A stretch of 64,000 bases of DNA from Legionella_C sp048541585 (GCF_048541585.1 NZ_CP183303.1:2604001-2668000), one strand, 5' to 3'. Shown: positions 24,662-33,961, counted from the first letter of the stretch. A program made the numbers and translations. The notes: generated by a model not told the origin, from the letters alone.

Positions 24662-25591
24662 TTGAATAAGCAAGTAAATGCATTACCAACTAAAAAGGCC
24701 CTATTGCTCTTAATTTTATTAGGTTTTATTTGGGGGTCAGGTTATAGCTTAGCTCGCTATGCGATGTTAAACCTTGTTTCACCACTGGGTTATGCTTTCT
24801 GGCAATCTATAGGCCCTGCTTTTTTATTGAGTTTATTGTGCCTTTGGAAAAATAAAAGAGCACTGCTTCATTCTTCCTTTTGGCCTTACTATTTTATTTG
24901 TGGCTTATTAGGTATTAGCATCCCTAATACCAATATGTATTTTATAGCTAAACATCTTCCAGCAGGTTTACTTGCAGTTTTAGTTAATATTGTACCTTTA
25001 CTTGTTTACCCTCTAGCTTTAATTTTCAAAAAAGAACAATTTGATTTAGGACGTATTATAGCAGTAACACTTGGCGTACTTGGTATTTTGCTTATTTTAG
25101 CTCCGACAAGCACAGGGCTTACTTCCTATTGGTCTTTAATTGCTTTAATAAGTCCTCTCGCTTTTGCTTTGTGTTCGATTTATGTAAGTATTTATCAGCC
25201 ACAGACAGTAGATGCCTTAAGTGCTGCCTGTGGAATGTTAATAAGCTCATCTTTGATGCTTCTTCCTGTCATTTATCAACAACATGCTTTTTATTCGCTT
25301 ATGCCACCATTAACTTTACCCAAACAAGCTATTTTACTTGAAATTTTATTATCGACCTTAGGCTACATTTTATTCTTTAAATTAATAAAGCTCGCCGGTC
25401 CGGTCTTTTATAGTTTAACGGGCGGTGTAGTTGCTTTAACAGGATTATTTTGGGGATTTATTATCTTCCATGAGGTCCCAACTCAACTACAAGGCATCGC
25501 TATTTGCTGCATAATTACCGCTATTTTTCTGTTATCATGGCGGCAAGCAAAGCAAAAACACTATTTAATAGAAAACGCTCTTGCAAACTGA
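24662..25591 (+). CDS. EamA/DMT-family transporter
   Basis: Integral inner-membrane protein of the drug/metabolite transporter superfamily with ten hydrophobic segments in two EamA repeats (residues ~12-145 and ~155-300). The typical LILLGFIWGSGYSLARYAM opening and GVVALTGLFWGFIIFHEVPT in the second repeat are visible. It begins at TTG 24662, supported by GGGAGG eight bases upstream inside a repeat. Substrate cannot be told from sequence; export of amino acids or metabolites is usual for the family. The next gene follows after 32 bases. Confidence 0.85.
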   Translation: MNKQVNALPTKKALLLLILLGFIWGSGYSLARYAMLNLVSPLGYAFWQSIGPAFLLSLLCLWKNKRALLHSSFWPYYFICGLLGISIPNTNMYFIAKHLPAGLLAVLVNIVPLLVYPLALIFKKEQFDLGRIIAVTLGVLGILLILAPTSTGLTSYWSLIALISPLAFALCSIYVSIYQPQTVDALSAACGMLISSSLMLLPVIYQQHAFYSLMPPLTLPKQAILLEILLSTLGYILFFKLIKLAGPVFYSLTGGVVALTGLFWGFIIFHEVPTQLQGIAICCIITAIFLLSWRQAKQKHYLIENALAN

Positions 25592-25623
25592 GTTTTGCTA
25601 TAATCAATTGAGGTAATGCAGGC

Positions 25624-25893
25624 ATGTTAAATGAATTAGCACAGCAATTTAGTAATCAAATTACTAATTTTAATTATCTTTTATTACTCATTAATGCCCT
25701 ACTGCATGTTTTATTTGCTGGCGCTGTAGCACGTGATGCTGGTAGTTTAAATAAAACAGGGCAAAGGCTTGCCTTAGTTTCAGCACCAAGTTGGGCTTTT
25801 GCAACCTTAATCGGTGGCGTTATTACAGCCGCTATTTATTGGTTTATCCATCACTCTACCCTTACCAGACCAACTTTAAGAGAATTTTTATAA
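25624..25893 (+). CDS. Small two-helix membrane protein, unknown function
   Basis: An 89-residue protein with two hydrophobic segments, residues ~17-38 (NYLLLLINALLHVLFAGAVA) and ~53-75 (APSWAFATLIGGVITAAIYW), joined by a short polar loop, probably an inner-membrane hairpin. No family recognised. Its stop overlaps the start of the rhodanese gene (TAATG), so the pair is translationally coupled, and it follows the transporter gene by 32 bases. This suggests a three-gene unit with a sulfur- or redox-linked theme, which is inference only. Confidence 0.7.
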   Translation: MLNELAQQFSNQITNFNYLLLLINALLHVLFAGAVARDAGSLNKTGQRLALVSAPSWAFATLIGGVITAAIYWFIHHSTLTRPTLREFL

Positions 25894-26222
25894 TGTTAAA
25901 TACTAATATTGCAACAATTGAAGTCGATGATTTAAAACGATTATTGGATGAAAATGCTAATTTGTGCCTTATTGATGTTAGAGAACCTAGTGAGTGGGAA
26001 GAAGTACATATTCCAAACGCCATTCATCTTCCTAAAGATAAGCTTATTAATGATATCGCAACTACAGTACCTGACTTAGAGCAATCTATTTATCTTTACT
26101 GTAAAGGTGGCGTACGTTCTTTATATGCTGCACAAAAACTATTAGAGATGGGTTATAAACATGTTTATTCAGTAAACGGTGGTATTATTGAATGGATAAA
26201 GCATAACTACCCTATTAAATAG
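25893..26222 (+). CDS. Single-domain rhodanese (GlpE-like)
   Basis: Sulfurtransferase of 109 residues, about the size of E. coli GlpE (108). Motifs: LIDVREPSEWEEVHIPNAIHLP for the substrate-side CH2A segment and the active-site loop YCKGGVRS with the catalytic Cys near residue 70. The start at 25893 overlaps the stop of the small membrane protein; a longer in-frame opening to 25791 overlaps that gene and is not used. It probably passes sulfane sulfur to a thiol acceptor in the cytoplasm. Confidence 0.85.
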   Translation: MLNTNIATIEVDDLKRLLDENANLCLIDVREPSEWEEVHIPNAIHLPKDKLINDIATTVPDLEQSIYLYCKGGVRSLYAAQKLLEMGYKHVYSVNGGIIEWIKHNYPIK

Positions 26223-26309
26223 TAAAAATAAATAATCAAGTAGCGTTATATTTAATCTTTTAAAAGCCTTAATTGGGTAAAGTAATGAGTTTTTACCAAG
26301 ATAGTAATC

Positions 26310-26333
26310 AAACACTACCCGCAGGTAGTGTTT
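26310..26333. terminator. 10-bp hairpin between convergent genes
   Basis: AAACACTACC (26310-26319) and GGTAGTGTTT (26324-26333) pair perfectly round a CGCA loop. It lies between the rhodanese stop and the leftward gene at 26338-27171, so it may end transcription from both sides. T-runs are short, so it is not a textbook terminator. Confidence 0.5.
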
Positions 26334-26337
26334 AAGC

Positions 26338-27171
26338 TTAATTAGGTATCATAGATGACGGTGTAGTACTTTTTTCATCATGCTTTGTAGCATTTTTTTC
26401 ATCATGCTTTGAATTGTCAGCGTTAGGTGTAGTTGGTGCTGTTGCACTAAACATTCTCCCAAAATAACCTTTAGAGTGCTGATCAACTTTAGTAGCTTTT
26501 TCTTTTTCCTTAGCCTGCTGAGCTCTTTGCTCAATTTTCGCTAAAGTATTTTTTTGAGCATTAGCATGTACTTCTAGGAAAGTTGCATAGTGAAGCGCAT
26601 TTATATTATTAAATACTTCATGTAAATCTAATTTCTTTATGTCAGAAAAGGGAGTAGTTTCACGAACATAATTTAAACTAGGATCTAAATAAATATGCGT
26701 CGATAGAAATTTATTCGCAAAGCTTAGTAGAGTTAGCTTACTAGCTAAATCTAATTCATTAACTTCATCGGTTTCACTTTCTGGCGTAAGCCCAACTGCT
26801 CGCTCTAAACCACTATACAAAGTACTGGCTCTTGGATCACGAACAGGATAAGTTTTATAAATTTGATCTAAAACAGCAAAAGCTACCCCTGTAAAACATC
26901 GAGCTCTTTTGTGATTATCTAAAACTACTTCACCATCAGAAAAACCTATCTTAGGAGAGCTATCAAGTACCTCAAGTACTTTCCATAAAAATTCTACTTG
27001 GCTACTCCGCGGGCTACTTAATTTTCTTACCGCTGCTAACAACTCCTCATCTGGCTTCTCTAATTTTTTATTGTAATCTTTAGAAATAAGATTATGGTAT
27101 TGTAATAAATGGATAGTTTCATTTAAAAATATTCTTTTTATATCCTTGAGAGGCTTTACATGGAAACTCAT
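26338..27171 (-). CDS. 277-residue soluble protein of unknown function
   Basis: No family recognised. It has no signal peptide or transmembrane segment. The first ~210 residues look helical and globular (VEFLWKVLEVLDSSPKIGF, GLERAVGLTPESETDEVN). A basic linker follows (RAQQAKEKEKATKVDQ), then a short tail with the repeat KHDEKNAT/KHDEKSTT. A good AAGGAGAACGG precedes ATG 27171. The globular-plus-charged-tail layout, single-gene unit and lack of family resemble secreted effectors of intracellular gammaproteobacteria, but this is only a suspicion. Confidence 0.6.
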   Translation of the reverse strand: MSFHVKPLKDIKRIFLNETIHLLQYHNLISKDYNKKLEKPDEELLAAVRKLSSPRSSQVEFLWKVLEVLDSSPKIGFSDGEVVLDNHKRARCFTGVAFAVLDQIYKTYPVRDPRASTLYSGLERAVGLTPESETDEVNELDLASKLTLLSFANKFLSTHIYLDPSLNYVRETTPFSDIKKLDLHEVFNNINALHYATFLEVHANAQKNTLAKIEQRAQQAKEKEKATKVDQHSKGYFGRMFSATAPTTPNADNSKHDEKNATKHDEKSTTPSSMIPN

Positions 27172-27502
27172 TTCCGTTCTCCTTAAACTCCGTAAAAAAT
27201 CTTGTGAGTCATCTCACCCAACCAGTTTAAACTAATTAAATGCTTTCGTCATGCATTTTGCTTATACTATTTTATCAAATTGTAAGCTAATGATTTAATT
27301 TAAATATTTTCACTTAAAGATAAAAAATTGCGCCAACTTTAATCCAATAGAATATTTTAATGACTTTTTTCTAACTTTAACTATTTACCTAATTAGTAAT
27401 CTCCCTTAGCATGTCAACCACGAGAGCGCTTGCATAACTCGCCCTAAAATAAAATCTGCAAGAGCCCTACTAAATTACTTTTGCTTAAATTAGAGGTAGG
27501 TA
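27172..27502. other. Gene-free stretch between divergent genes
   Basis: 331 AT-rich bases between the unknown protein gene and the PafA-like phosphatase gene, which diverge. No repeat, hairpin or RNA gene is recognised; it presumably holds both promoters. Confidence 0.3.
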
Positions 27503-29119
27503 ATGAAAAAACTGTTTTTTATTGTTTTAATCTATTGTAGTAATGCAGTTTTTGCTCAGATACCACCACCAAAATTAATTGTTCAGATAGTAATTGATCA
27601 ATTTAGAGGCGATTTAATTCATCAATATCAAAATAAATTTGGCCCAGATGGTTTTAATTATCTTTTGCGAAACGGAATAGATTTTAGCAATACGCATCAT
27701 CCTCATGCTAATACAGTCACTTGTGTCGGCCATGCGACAATTGCTACCGGAAGCTATCCATCGTTACACGGTATTATTGCTAATGGCTGGTTTGATAGGC
27801 AAATGCAAAAGGGCACTTACTGCGTAGAAGATTTAACCACCGAAATACTTCCTACTAGCAGAACAAAAATTAATTTAGCTGGCCGCTCTCCAAAAAATTT
27901 ACAAACCTCAACTATTAGCGATGAAATAGTTCTTGCAAAAAAAGGCCAGGCTTTTGGTATCTCTTTAAAAGATCGCGCAGCAATAATGCTTGCCGGGCAT
28001 GCAGGTAAAGCATTTTGGTTTGATAAAAAAAATGGTGGTTTTGTTACCAGTAATTATTATTACGCTAGTTATCCTAAGTGGGTAGAAAATTGGAACCATA
28101 CTTATACCGATAACAATCAGCCGTGGACATTAAGTAGAGAGCTTAAAAATTACAGGTTTGCTACTGCCCCTCTCTTTAAAAATCGCTTTACCGGTTTTGG
28201 GCAAACCTTTCCTCACTATTTAGGTTCTGCTAATGATAAGTTTTATTATAAGTATTTATCTATGACACCTTATGCTGACGAATTAACTGCTAATTTTGCT
28301 ATGCAACTGCTTAGCTACGAAAACTTAGGCCAATCAGTTAATCAAACAGATTATTTGGGCATTAGCTTTTCAGCAACAGATGCAATAGGGCATCAATTTG
28401 GTCCAAACAGTTTAGAATCAGAAGATAATCTTTTACGTCTAGATAATACGTTAGCTAAGCTATTAAAAGCGATTGATAGGCAAGTGGGACTTCGCAATAC
28501 ACTTATTATTTTAACTGCAGATCATGGTGTTACTGATTCACCAGCCTACCTTACAGCTCATCATTTCCAGCAAGTACCACCCTTAAATAAAAACGATATA
28601 CGTAACGCTATTGTGAGTCTGCTCGCAAAACAATTTAATTTACCAGCAGCAACATTACAAGCTCTTACTCCACCTTATCTCTATCTTGACCAGCAAATAA
28701 TTACTGACCATCAACTTTCATTGCGTAGAGTAAGCACAGCGCTTGCTGAAATGCTTAGACATAAGCCTGGTATTTTTCAAGCCTACCCTTTGCCAATGTC
28801 AAATATAGAAAAAAATTGGTTAAGTGCAAAAGTCGACAAAATGGCATCATATCGTGCTGGGGATATCTATATAGTTCCACCTCCCTATCAGTCTTTACCT
28901 CATGTTGTGCGTGTTAATCATGGTACTCCTTGGCAATATGATAGTTATGTGCCCTTAGTGTTTACTAGCCCAGGATTTAAAGCGCGACAAACTTCAAGGC
29001 CAGCTTCTACTACGGATATTGCCCCTACACTGGCAGCTATTTTAAAAATAAAATTTCCATCTGGCGCTGTGGGTAAACCTTTACCAGAAATTACGAACTT
29101 TTATGAAACAAATGCTTGA
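27503..29119 (+). CDS. PafA-like alkaline phosphatase/phosphodiesterase, exported
   Basis: Alkaline phosphatase superfamily enzyme with a signal peptide (residues 1-18, ending VFAQ). The nucleophile region HHPHANTVTCVGHATIATGSYP matches the PafA type with a Thr nucleophile. Two-zinc-site motifs follow: GISFSATDAIGHQFGP, LTADHGVTD and VRVNHGTPWQYD. The 538 residues are the family length. It should hydrolyse phosphomonoesters in the periplasm; the precise substrate is not deducible. It is followed 53 bases later by htpX. Confidence 0.87.
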   Translation: MKKLFFIVLIYCSNAVFAQIPPPKLIVQIVIDQFRGDLIHQYQNKFGPDGFNYLLRNGIDFSNTHHPHANTVTCVGHATIATGSYPSLHGIIANGWFDRQMQKGTYCVEDLTTEILPTSRTKINLAGRSPKNLQTSTISDEIVLAKKGQAFGISLKDRAAIMLAGHAGKAFWFDKKNGGFVTSNYYYASYPKWVENWNHTYTDNNQPWTLSRELKNYRFATAPLFKNRFTGFGQTFPHYLGSANDKFYYKYLSMTPYADELTANFAMQLLSYENLGQSVNQTDYLGISFSATDAIGHQFGPNSLESEDNLLRLDNTLAKLLKAIDRQVGLRNTLIILTADHGVTDSPAYLTAHHFQQVPPLNKNDIRNAIVSLLAKQFNLPAATLQALTPPYLYLDQQIITDHQLSLRRVSTALAEMLRHKPGIFQAYPLPMSNIEKNWLSAKVDKMASYRAGDIYIVPPPYQSLPHVVRVNHGTPWQYDSYVPLVFTSPGFKARQTSRPASTTDIAPTLAAILKIKFPSGAVGKPLPEITNFYETNA

Positions 29120-29172
29120 AATTTATGTAATAAGCCTATACTTAATAAAAAATTATTAATTGAAATATAAAT

Positions 29173-30021
29173 ATGAATAATGTTAGAACATTTGTTTTAC
29201 TTGCAAGCTTAACAGCCTTGTTATTAATTATAGGCCTCCTATTAGGCGGCAAAAGTGGCCTCATAATCGCGCTTGTTTTTGCTTTCATCATGAATTTCGG
29301 TGCTTATTGGTATTCAGATAAGCTGGTATTACGTATGTTTAATGCCCAGCCTTTAACTGAGAGCCATCCAGTTTATAGCATAGTGGCTGAGCTTGCAAAA
29401 AAAGCCAACACACCTATGCCTAAAGTGTTTTATATTGATAATTCTACACCCAATGCATTTGCAACTGGGCGCAACCCAGAACATGCTAGTATTGCGGTTA
29501 CTTCAGGTTTATTAAGCCGAATGACAAATGAAGAAATTACTGGAGTTCTTGCTCATGAAATGTCACACGTACTTAATCACGATACATTAATTAACGTGAT
29601 TGCAGCAACTATTGCGGGTGCTATTAGTAGTATTGCTAATATGTTTATGTGGACGTCGATGTTTAATCGTTCAAATGAAGACCGCCCAAATCCGATTGCA
29701 AGTTTAGCTATGATGATACTTGCGCCAATGGCTGCCGGTTTAATCCAAATGGCTGTTTCTCGCTCACGTGAGTATGAAGCAGATGCGGCAGGTGCCAAAC
29801 TATGTGGCCATCCACTCTGGCTAGCTAGCGCGCTAGCTAAACTTGAAATTGCCAATCAGCAAGGCCAATTTAGCGAAGCTGAACAACATCCTAACGCTGC
29901 GCATATGTTTATTGTAAATCCTTTAAGTAGCCAACGGATTGCAGAGTTATTTTCAACACATCCCGTTACCGCTGAACGAATAAAACGCTTACAAGAGATG
30001 GCGCGTACTAGTAACTACTAA
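29173..30021 (+). CDS. htpX: Membrane zinc protease HtpX
   Basis: Inner-membrane metalloprotease for membrane protein quality control. Two N-terminal transmembrane segments (residues 6-23 and 28-46) precede the catalytic HEMSH at residues 128-132; the third zinc ligand is in SREYEADAAG. Two more hydrophobic stretches follow the active site. The 282 residues are close to E. coli HtpX (293). A heat-shock promoter is expected from the family, but I could not pick one out in the short 53-base gap. Confidence 0.93.
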   Translation: MNNVRTFVLLASLTALLLIIGLLLGGKSGLIIALVFAFIMNFGAYWYSDKLVLRMFNAQPLTESHPVYSIVAELAKKANTPMPKVFYIDNSTPNAFATGRNPEHASIAVTSGLLSRMTNEEITGVLAHEMSHVLNHDTLINVIAATIAGAISSIANMFMWTSMFNRSNEDRPNPIASLAMMILAPMAAGLIQMAVSRSREYEADAAGAKLCGHPLWLASALAKLEIANQQGQFSEAEQHPNAAHMFIVNPLSSQRIAELFSTHPVTAERIKRLQEMARTSNY

Positions 30022-30342
30022 ATTGCTAAACAGCTTAGCTTAAATTTTAGAGTCTTATATCCGTTAACAGATTTTAATACTAATCAAGCTGACACTTCGC
30101 ACAATACTAAAGTTAATTAATATCAATCTAAGTAACTTTTAATTTTTAATCATTATTCTTCTTAATTATCTTTTAATAAAGATTGAGTTACTATTGCTTC
30201 TAACACCATCTATAACTTAGTAATCCTATCTTTAATCTGTACCCATTATACAACTTAAAATAGAATCTATGACATTTGAAGCTTGCGTTGCACTACTATT
30301 CTAAGCATAATTTGCCACTATCTTTACTGAATTGAGTTTACT
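30022..30342. other. Gene-free stretch upstream of yibN
   Basis: 321 AT-rich bases between htpX and yibN. No hairpin terminator with a T-run, repeat or RNA gene is recognised. It presumably contains the promoter of the yibN-grxC-secB-gpsA group. Confidence 0.3.
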
Positions 30343-30765
30343 ATGGGGCAATTAGGTCATTTCATTATTAATCATTGGTTACTTTGGGCTCTTTTAATAG
30401 TGGTGCTTATTGCTATTTTTATTAATGAAGTAGCAGAGCGACGGAAACAAGGCGAAGAAATTGATCCTCAAAGCGCAGTAAAACTTATAAATGATAGCAA
30501 TGCTGTCGTTATTGACTTACGTGATGAAGAAAATTACCGTAATGGGCACATTATTAATGCCATCCGTGCCACAGCAGAAAGTTTTAATAATAAACAAATG
30601 GATAAGTATAAAACAAAACCAATCATTTTAGTTTGTACCCGCGGTGTAGAAGCTAAAACGTTAGCTGCAAAATTACGCCAGCAAGGTTTTACCCAACCTA
30701 TAGTACTCTCTGGTGGTATTAATGCCTGGCAAAGTGCAGATTTACCCTTAGTAAAAGGAAAATAA
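30343..30765 (+). CDS. yibN: Membrane-anchored rhodanese YibN
   Basis: An N-terminal membrane anchor (residues ~10-26, HWLLWALLIVVLIAIFI) is followed by a cytoplasmic rhodanese domain with VIDLRDEENYRNGHIINAIRA and an active-site loop LVCTRGVEA containing the catalytic Cys. The 140 residues match E. coli YibN. grxC starts one base after the stop, and the order yibN-grxC-secB-gpsA is conserved in gammaproteobacteria. Confidence 0.9.
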   Translation: MGQLGHFIINHWLLWALLIVVLIAIFINEVAERRKQGEEIDPQSAVKLINDSNAVVIDLRDEENYRNGHIINAIRATAESFNNKQMDKYKTKPIILVCTRGVEAKTLAAKLRQQGFTQPIVLSGGINAWQSADLPLVKGK

Positions 30766-30766
30766 A

Positions 30767-31021
30767 ATGGCAAATGTAATTATATATACAACGGAATACT
30801 GTCCTTATTGTAGGCGTGCTAAACAACTACTTGATAGTAAAAATGTTTCTTATAAAGAAATTCGTGTTGATGAGGAGCCAGGAAAACGAGAAGAGATGAT
30901 GGCTAAAAGTGGCAGAAGAACTGTACCGCAAATCTTTATCAACGATCAAGCGATAGGTGGCTGTGATGATTTACATGCTCTTGAGAGCCAAGGCCGATTA
31001 GATCAACTTTTAAAAGACTAG
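30767..31021 (+). CDS. grxC: Glutaredoxin 3
   Basis: Small dithiol glutaredoxin using glutathione to reduce disulfides. The active site is Cys12-Pro-Tyr-Cys15; TVPQIFINDQAIGGCDDL carries the cis-Pro and the glutathione-binding GGCDD. The 84 residues match. It lies between yibN and secB with gaps of one and ten bases. Confidence 0.95.
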   Translation: MANVIIYTTEYCPYCRRAKQLLDSKNVSYKEIRVDEEPGKREEMMAKSGRRTVPQIFINDQAIGGCDDLHALESQGRLDQLLKD

Positions 31022-31031
31022 GAAAATTATT

Positions 31032-31505
31032 ATGAATGACCAAGCTAAACCAGCTGAACAAAATCCAGAAGCACAGTTTATGATTCAACGTATTTACATT
31101 AAAGATTCTTCATTTGAAGCACCAGGCACACCTGGCGTATTCCAACAAAAATGGGAGCCGGAACTCACTCTTGATATAAATACAGCAAATAGCGTTTTAG
31201 AGAAAGATGTTTATGAAGTTGTGTTAACCCTTACCGCCACAGTGAAAAATCAAAATGCTGTTGCTTTTTTAGCAGAAGTTAAACAAGCAGGGATTTTTAC
31301 TATTCAAGGTGCAGCTGGCGCACAACTTGATCACCTATTAGGTAGCTTTTGCCCTAATATACTTTTTCCTTATGCGCGTGAAGCTATTACTTCTGAAGTA
31401 ATTCGCGGTAGTTTCCCGCAGTTAGTCTTAGCACCCATCAACTTTGATGCGCTTTATGCTCAACAGCTTGAGCAAAAACGCAAAGAGGCAGAAACAGCTC
31501 ACTAA
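31032..31505 (+). CDS. secB: Protein-export chaperone SecB
   Basis: Tetrameric chaperone that holds preproteins unfolded and hands them to SecA. Family sequence: FMIQRIYIKDSSFEAPGTP at the start, WEPELTLDINT, YEVVLTLTATVKN and the CPNILFPYAREAITSEVIRGSFPQLVLAPINFDALY block at the C terminus. The 157 residues match. It sits in the operon with grxC and gpsA. Confidence 0.95.
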   Translation: MNDQAKPAEQNPEAQFMIQRIYIKDSSFEAPGTPGVFQQKWEPELTLDINTANSVLEKDVYEVVLTLTATVKNQNAVAFLAEVKQAGIFTIQGAAGAQLDHLLGSFCPNILFPYAREAITSEVIRGSFPQLVLAPINFDALYAQQLEQKRKEAETAH

Positions 31506-31527
31506 AAAATTATAATAAATTTAAACT

Positions 31528-32520
31528 ATGAAAGAAAATACGATTGCCATTCTAGGAGCAGGCTCTTGGGGAACTGCAGTAGCAATTCATCTAGCTCATT
31601 ATGGTAATCGTATTATGCTGTGGGGGCACAACCCCGAGCATATCATAGAAATGCAGCACCTTAGGCAAAATAAACGCTACCTCCCAGGTGTTTCTCTGCC
31701 CGATTTAGTTCTACCCACTTCTAACTTAGAAGCATGTATGGAAACCGCCTCTGTAATTATCATTGCCGTACCCTCGCATGCTTTTGCTGATCTTTTAGAC
31801 CGCTTCAATAAGCCGCCAGCTAATGGCCTTGCATGGCTCACTAAAGGTTTAGATCCTGTCAGTAATTACTTATTAAGTGATTTAATAGCTAAGCGCTTCG
31901 GTGATAGTTATCCTATTGCTATTATTTCAGGACCCTCTTTTGCAAAAGAAGTCGCTCACTTTCTCCCTACTGCCTTAACTTTAGCTGGTAATAATTTAGT
32001 TTTTCAAAAACAGTTACAACGTTTACTTCACCAACAAAATTTACGTGTTTATCTTAGTACAGATATAATTGGCGTCCAGCTTTGTGGCGCGGTCAAAAAT
32101 GTTTTAGCTATCGCTTGTGGAATTAGTGATGGTTTAGGATTTGGTTCTAATGCTAAAGCCGCCCTCATTACTCGTGGGCTTGCTGAAATGAGTCGTTTAG
32201 GTAGGTATTTAGGTGCACGTGAAGAGACCTTTCTTGGCTTAGCAGGCGTAGGCGATTTAGTTTTAACTTGTACAGATAATCAATCAAGAAATCGTCGTTT
32301 TGGCCTTAAACTTGGCGAAGGGATAAACTCGCAGGAAGCAGAAAAAGCAATCAATCAAGTCGTTGAAGGAAAACATAATGCTACTCAAGTGTGTAATTTA
32401 GCACGACGATTAGCTGTTGAAATGCCAATCTGTATGCATGTAGAAGCACTACTCAATAATGAATTAACTCCCTTACAAGCTGTAAATAATCTTATGACTC
32501 GCTCAGCGCGGGATGAATAG
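31528..32520 (+). CDS. gpsA: Glycerol-3-phosphate dehydrogenase (NAD(P)+)
   Basis: Makes sn-glycerol 3-phosphate from dihydroxyacetone phosphate for phospholipid synthesis. The Rossmann motif GAGSWGTA lies at residues 10-17. Further landmarks are AVPSHAF, WLTKGLDP, ISGPSFAKEVA, the catalytic-lysine region GAVKNVLAIACGISDGLGFGSNAKAALITRG and VGDLVLTCT. The 330 residues match. It is last in the yibN-grxC-secB-gpsA group. Confidence 0.95.
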   Translation: MKENTIAILGAGSWGTAVAIHLAHYGNRIMLWGHNPEHIIEMQHLRQNKRYLPGVSLPDLVLPTSNLEACMETASVIIIAVPSHAFADLLDRFNKPPANGLAWLTKGLDPVSNYLLSDLIAKRFGDSYPIAIISGPSFAKEVAHFLPTALTLAGNNLVFQKQLQRLLHQQNLRVYLSTDIIGVQLCGAVKNVLAIACGISDGLGFGSNAKAALITRGLAEMSRLGRYLGAREETFLGLAGVGDLVLTCTDNQSRNRRFGLKLGEGINSQEAEKAINQVVEGKHNATQVCNLARRLAVEMPICMHVEALLNNELTPLQAVNNLMTRSARDE

Positions 32521-32637
32521 CCTTCAAGAAAAAGATTAAGAACTTTTAAAAAACTCTTTTTGAATGACCTACGTTCGTAGCTTATCTATGGATTTAAAGA
32601 TTCAATTATAGTGTACTCTTAAATTACTCTTTAACTA

Positions 32638-33432
32638 TTATCTTGCATTAAGCTTAAGCTGTTCAGTAGTATTTAAAGGTTGAGTTTGATTAGGCACATA
32701 TTTTGTATAACAAGAGGTATCTTTCCAAGGCGAGTTAGGAATTTTTACTAACTCATCTAAAAGCAAACTTTCTAAACTATCGGGTTCAAATCTATTAGAA
32801 GGATCATTTAGACATTCATTAATAATAACTTGTGGTTCTTTATAATCTACTAAGCTTGCGTGTAACTCTTTTTCCAGTAAACTGGCTCTTCTAACCGCAG
32901 GACTTGGCTGCAGAACTGAAAACCATGAACGATGTTTGTCATAAAAATTTTGAATAGCTGCTTCAGCCGCTTTAATAATAGCCTGTGCTTGCTCTTGTGT
33001 AGAAACTTCTTTAGGTAATATTGTATTAAACAAAGCAACGGTAGAGGGGTCTGCACCTTCTAATTTCAAGCGATTATCTTTTGTAAGATGAGACATAATA
33101 CTCAACAAATCAATTATCTGCTCGCGTGCTCTAAGGTTTACAAAATTATGGCTAAGCTCAATTGTTTTTACATGCATAGGAATTGCTTTAAGAATAATAT
33201 CTAACTCTTCCGGTTTGGAGGCATAACGACCTAATTCATTATGACTTAGATTTAATGACGTAATATGTTTTGGAATCGCTTTAAGGATTTGTACAATCTC
33301 ATCCGTAGTTAAATTCTCATCAGAAAAAATATAGCTTAAATCTAATTCGGTCTCCGTAAGTGGCACTTGCTCAACTGTTTTTAGCAGTTGAGAAACATCT
33401 TTAAAGTTATCGCTTGCTATGCGGTAGGCCAT
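32638..33432 (-). CDS. Leucine-rich-repeat protein, effector candidate
   Basis: 264 residues with two clear and one partial leucine-rich repeat of the kind common in Legionella effectors: IPKHITSLNLSHNELGRYASKPEEL (about residues 53-77), IPMHVKTIELSHNFVNL (about 84-100), and an earlier weaker one round VEQVPLTETELDLSYIF (20-36). The remainder is helical without a recognised family. No signal peptide. AGAGG precedes the ATG. It is a single leftward gene convergent with gpsA. Repeat type and context suggest a host-directed protein; that is inference. Confidence 0.7.
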   Translation of the reverse strand: MAYRIASDNFKDVSQLLKTVEQVPLTETELDLSYIFSDENLTTDEIVQILKAIPKHITSLNLSHNELGRYASKPEELDIILKAIPMHVKTIELSHNFVNLRAREQIIDLLSIMSHLTKDNRLKLEGADPSTVALFNTILPKEVSTQEQAQAIIKAAEAAIQNFYDKHRSWFSVLQPSPAVRRASLLEKELHASLVDYKEPQVIINECLNDPSNRFEPDSLESLLLDELVKIPNSPWKDTSCYTKYVPNQTQPLNTTEQLKLNAR

Positions 33433-33753
33433 CTTAACATTCCTCTTTTAAGCATTTTATTACATATTATCTTTATCATAATTTTTTTTACTTAGCTGAA
33501 ATTGAAAAATTTACCTCTATTACTTAAAGATTAGGCTGTAATGCAGTAAAAAACAGGTAAATGTTCAAAAATTATTCAATTTTTACAAAAAAGTTATAAA
33601 ATAAGGTTGAAAACTTAACACGCTTATTGTTCTATTTTAGATTAACTTGTTTAATAAATAAAAATTTAATCTTAAATTTTTTACAATATTTATTAAAAAT
33701 AGTAAAAAACTGACTTTATGATAACTTTAATCAGGAATATTAAGTGTTTACTA
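33433..33753. other. Gene-free AT-rich stretch
   Basis: 320 bases, extremely AT-rich, between the LRR gene and the tRNA-Leu gene, both leftward. It should hold the LRR gene promoter and the 3' end of the tRNA transcript. No convincing terminator hairpin or repeat is visible. Confidence 0.3.
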
Positions 33754-33842
33754 TGGTGCCCAGGGCCGGAGTCGAACCGGCACGGAGTTTAACCTCCGAG
33801 GGATTTTAAGTCCCTTGCGTCTACCTGTTTCGCCACCTGGGC
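33754..33842 (-). tRNA. tRNA-Leu (anticodon TAA)
   Basis: 89 bases including encoded CCA. Acceptor GCCCAGG pairs with CCTGGGC. It has a class II long variable arm, anticodon loop CTTAAAA with TAA, and T-arm GGTTCGACTCC. It is third in the pgsA-side cluster, nine bases after tRNA-Cys. Confidence 0.95.
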
Positions 33843-33850
33843 TAATTTGA

Positions 33851-33921
33851 AGGCTGAGGCCGGAATCGAACCGGCGTACACGGCTTTGCAGGCCGCTGCA
33901 TAACCACTCTGCCACACAGCC
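33851..33921 (-). tRNA. tRNA-Cys (anticodon GCA)
   Basis: GGCTGTG acceptor start pairing with the 3' strand CTCAGCC, apart from a G-T pair, an anticodon loop CTGCAAA with GCA, and T-arm GGTTCGATTCC. Discriminator T; the CCA end is not encoded (TCA follows), unlike the flanking tRNAs. Confidence 0.93.
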
Positions 33922-33935
33922 AAATATCAAGGCCG

Positions 33936-33961
33936 AAAAAAAAGCGACTGTAGTTGTCGCT
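33936..33961 (-). terminator. Rho-independent terminator between tRNA-Gly and tRNA-Cys
   Basis: On the minus strand AGCGAC pairs with GTCGCT round AACTACA and is followed by eight T (A-run on + at 33936-33943). It would end a pgsA/tRNA-Gly transcript before tRNA-Cys. Confidence 0.75.

Noticed and set aside
26349..26534. 61-codon overlapping frame within the gene at 26338-27171
   Set aside because: It is a shadow frame of a longer gene that has a good ribosome site.
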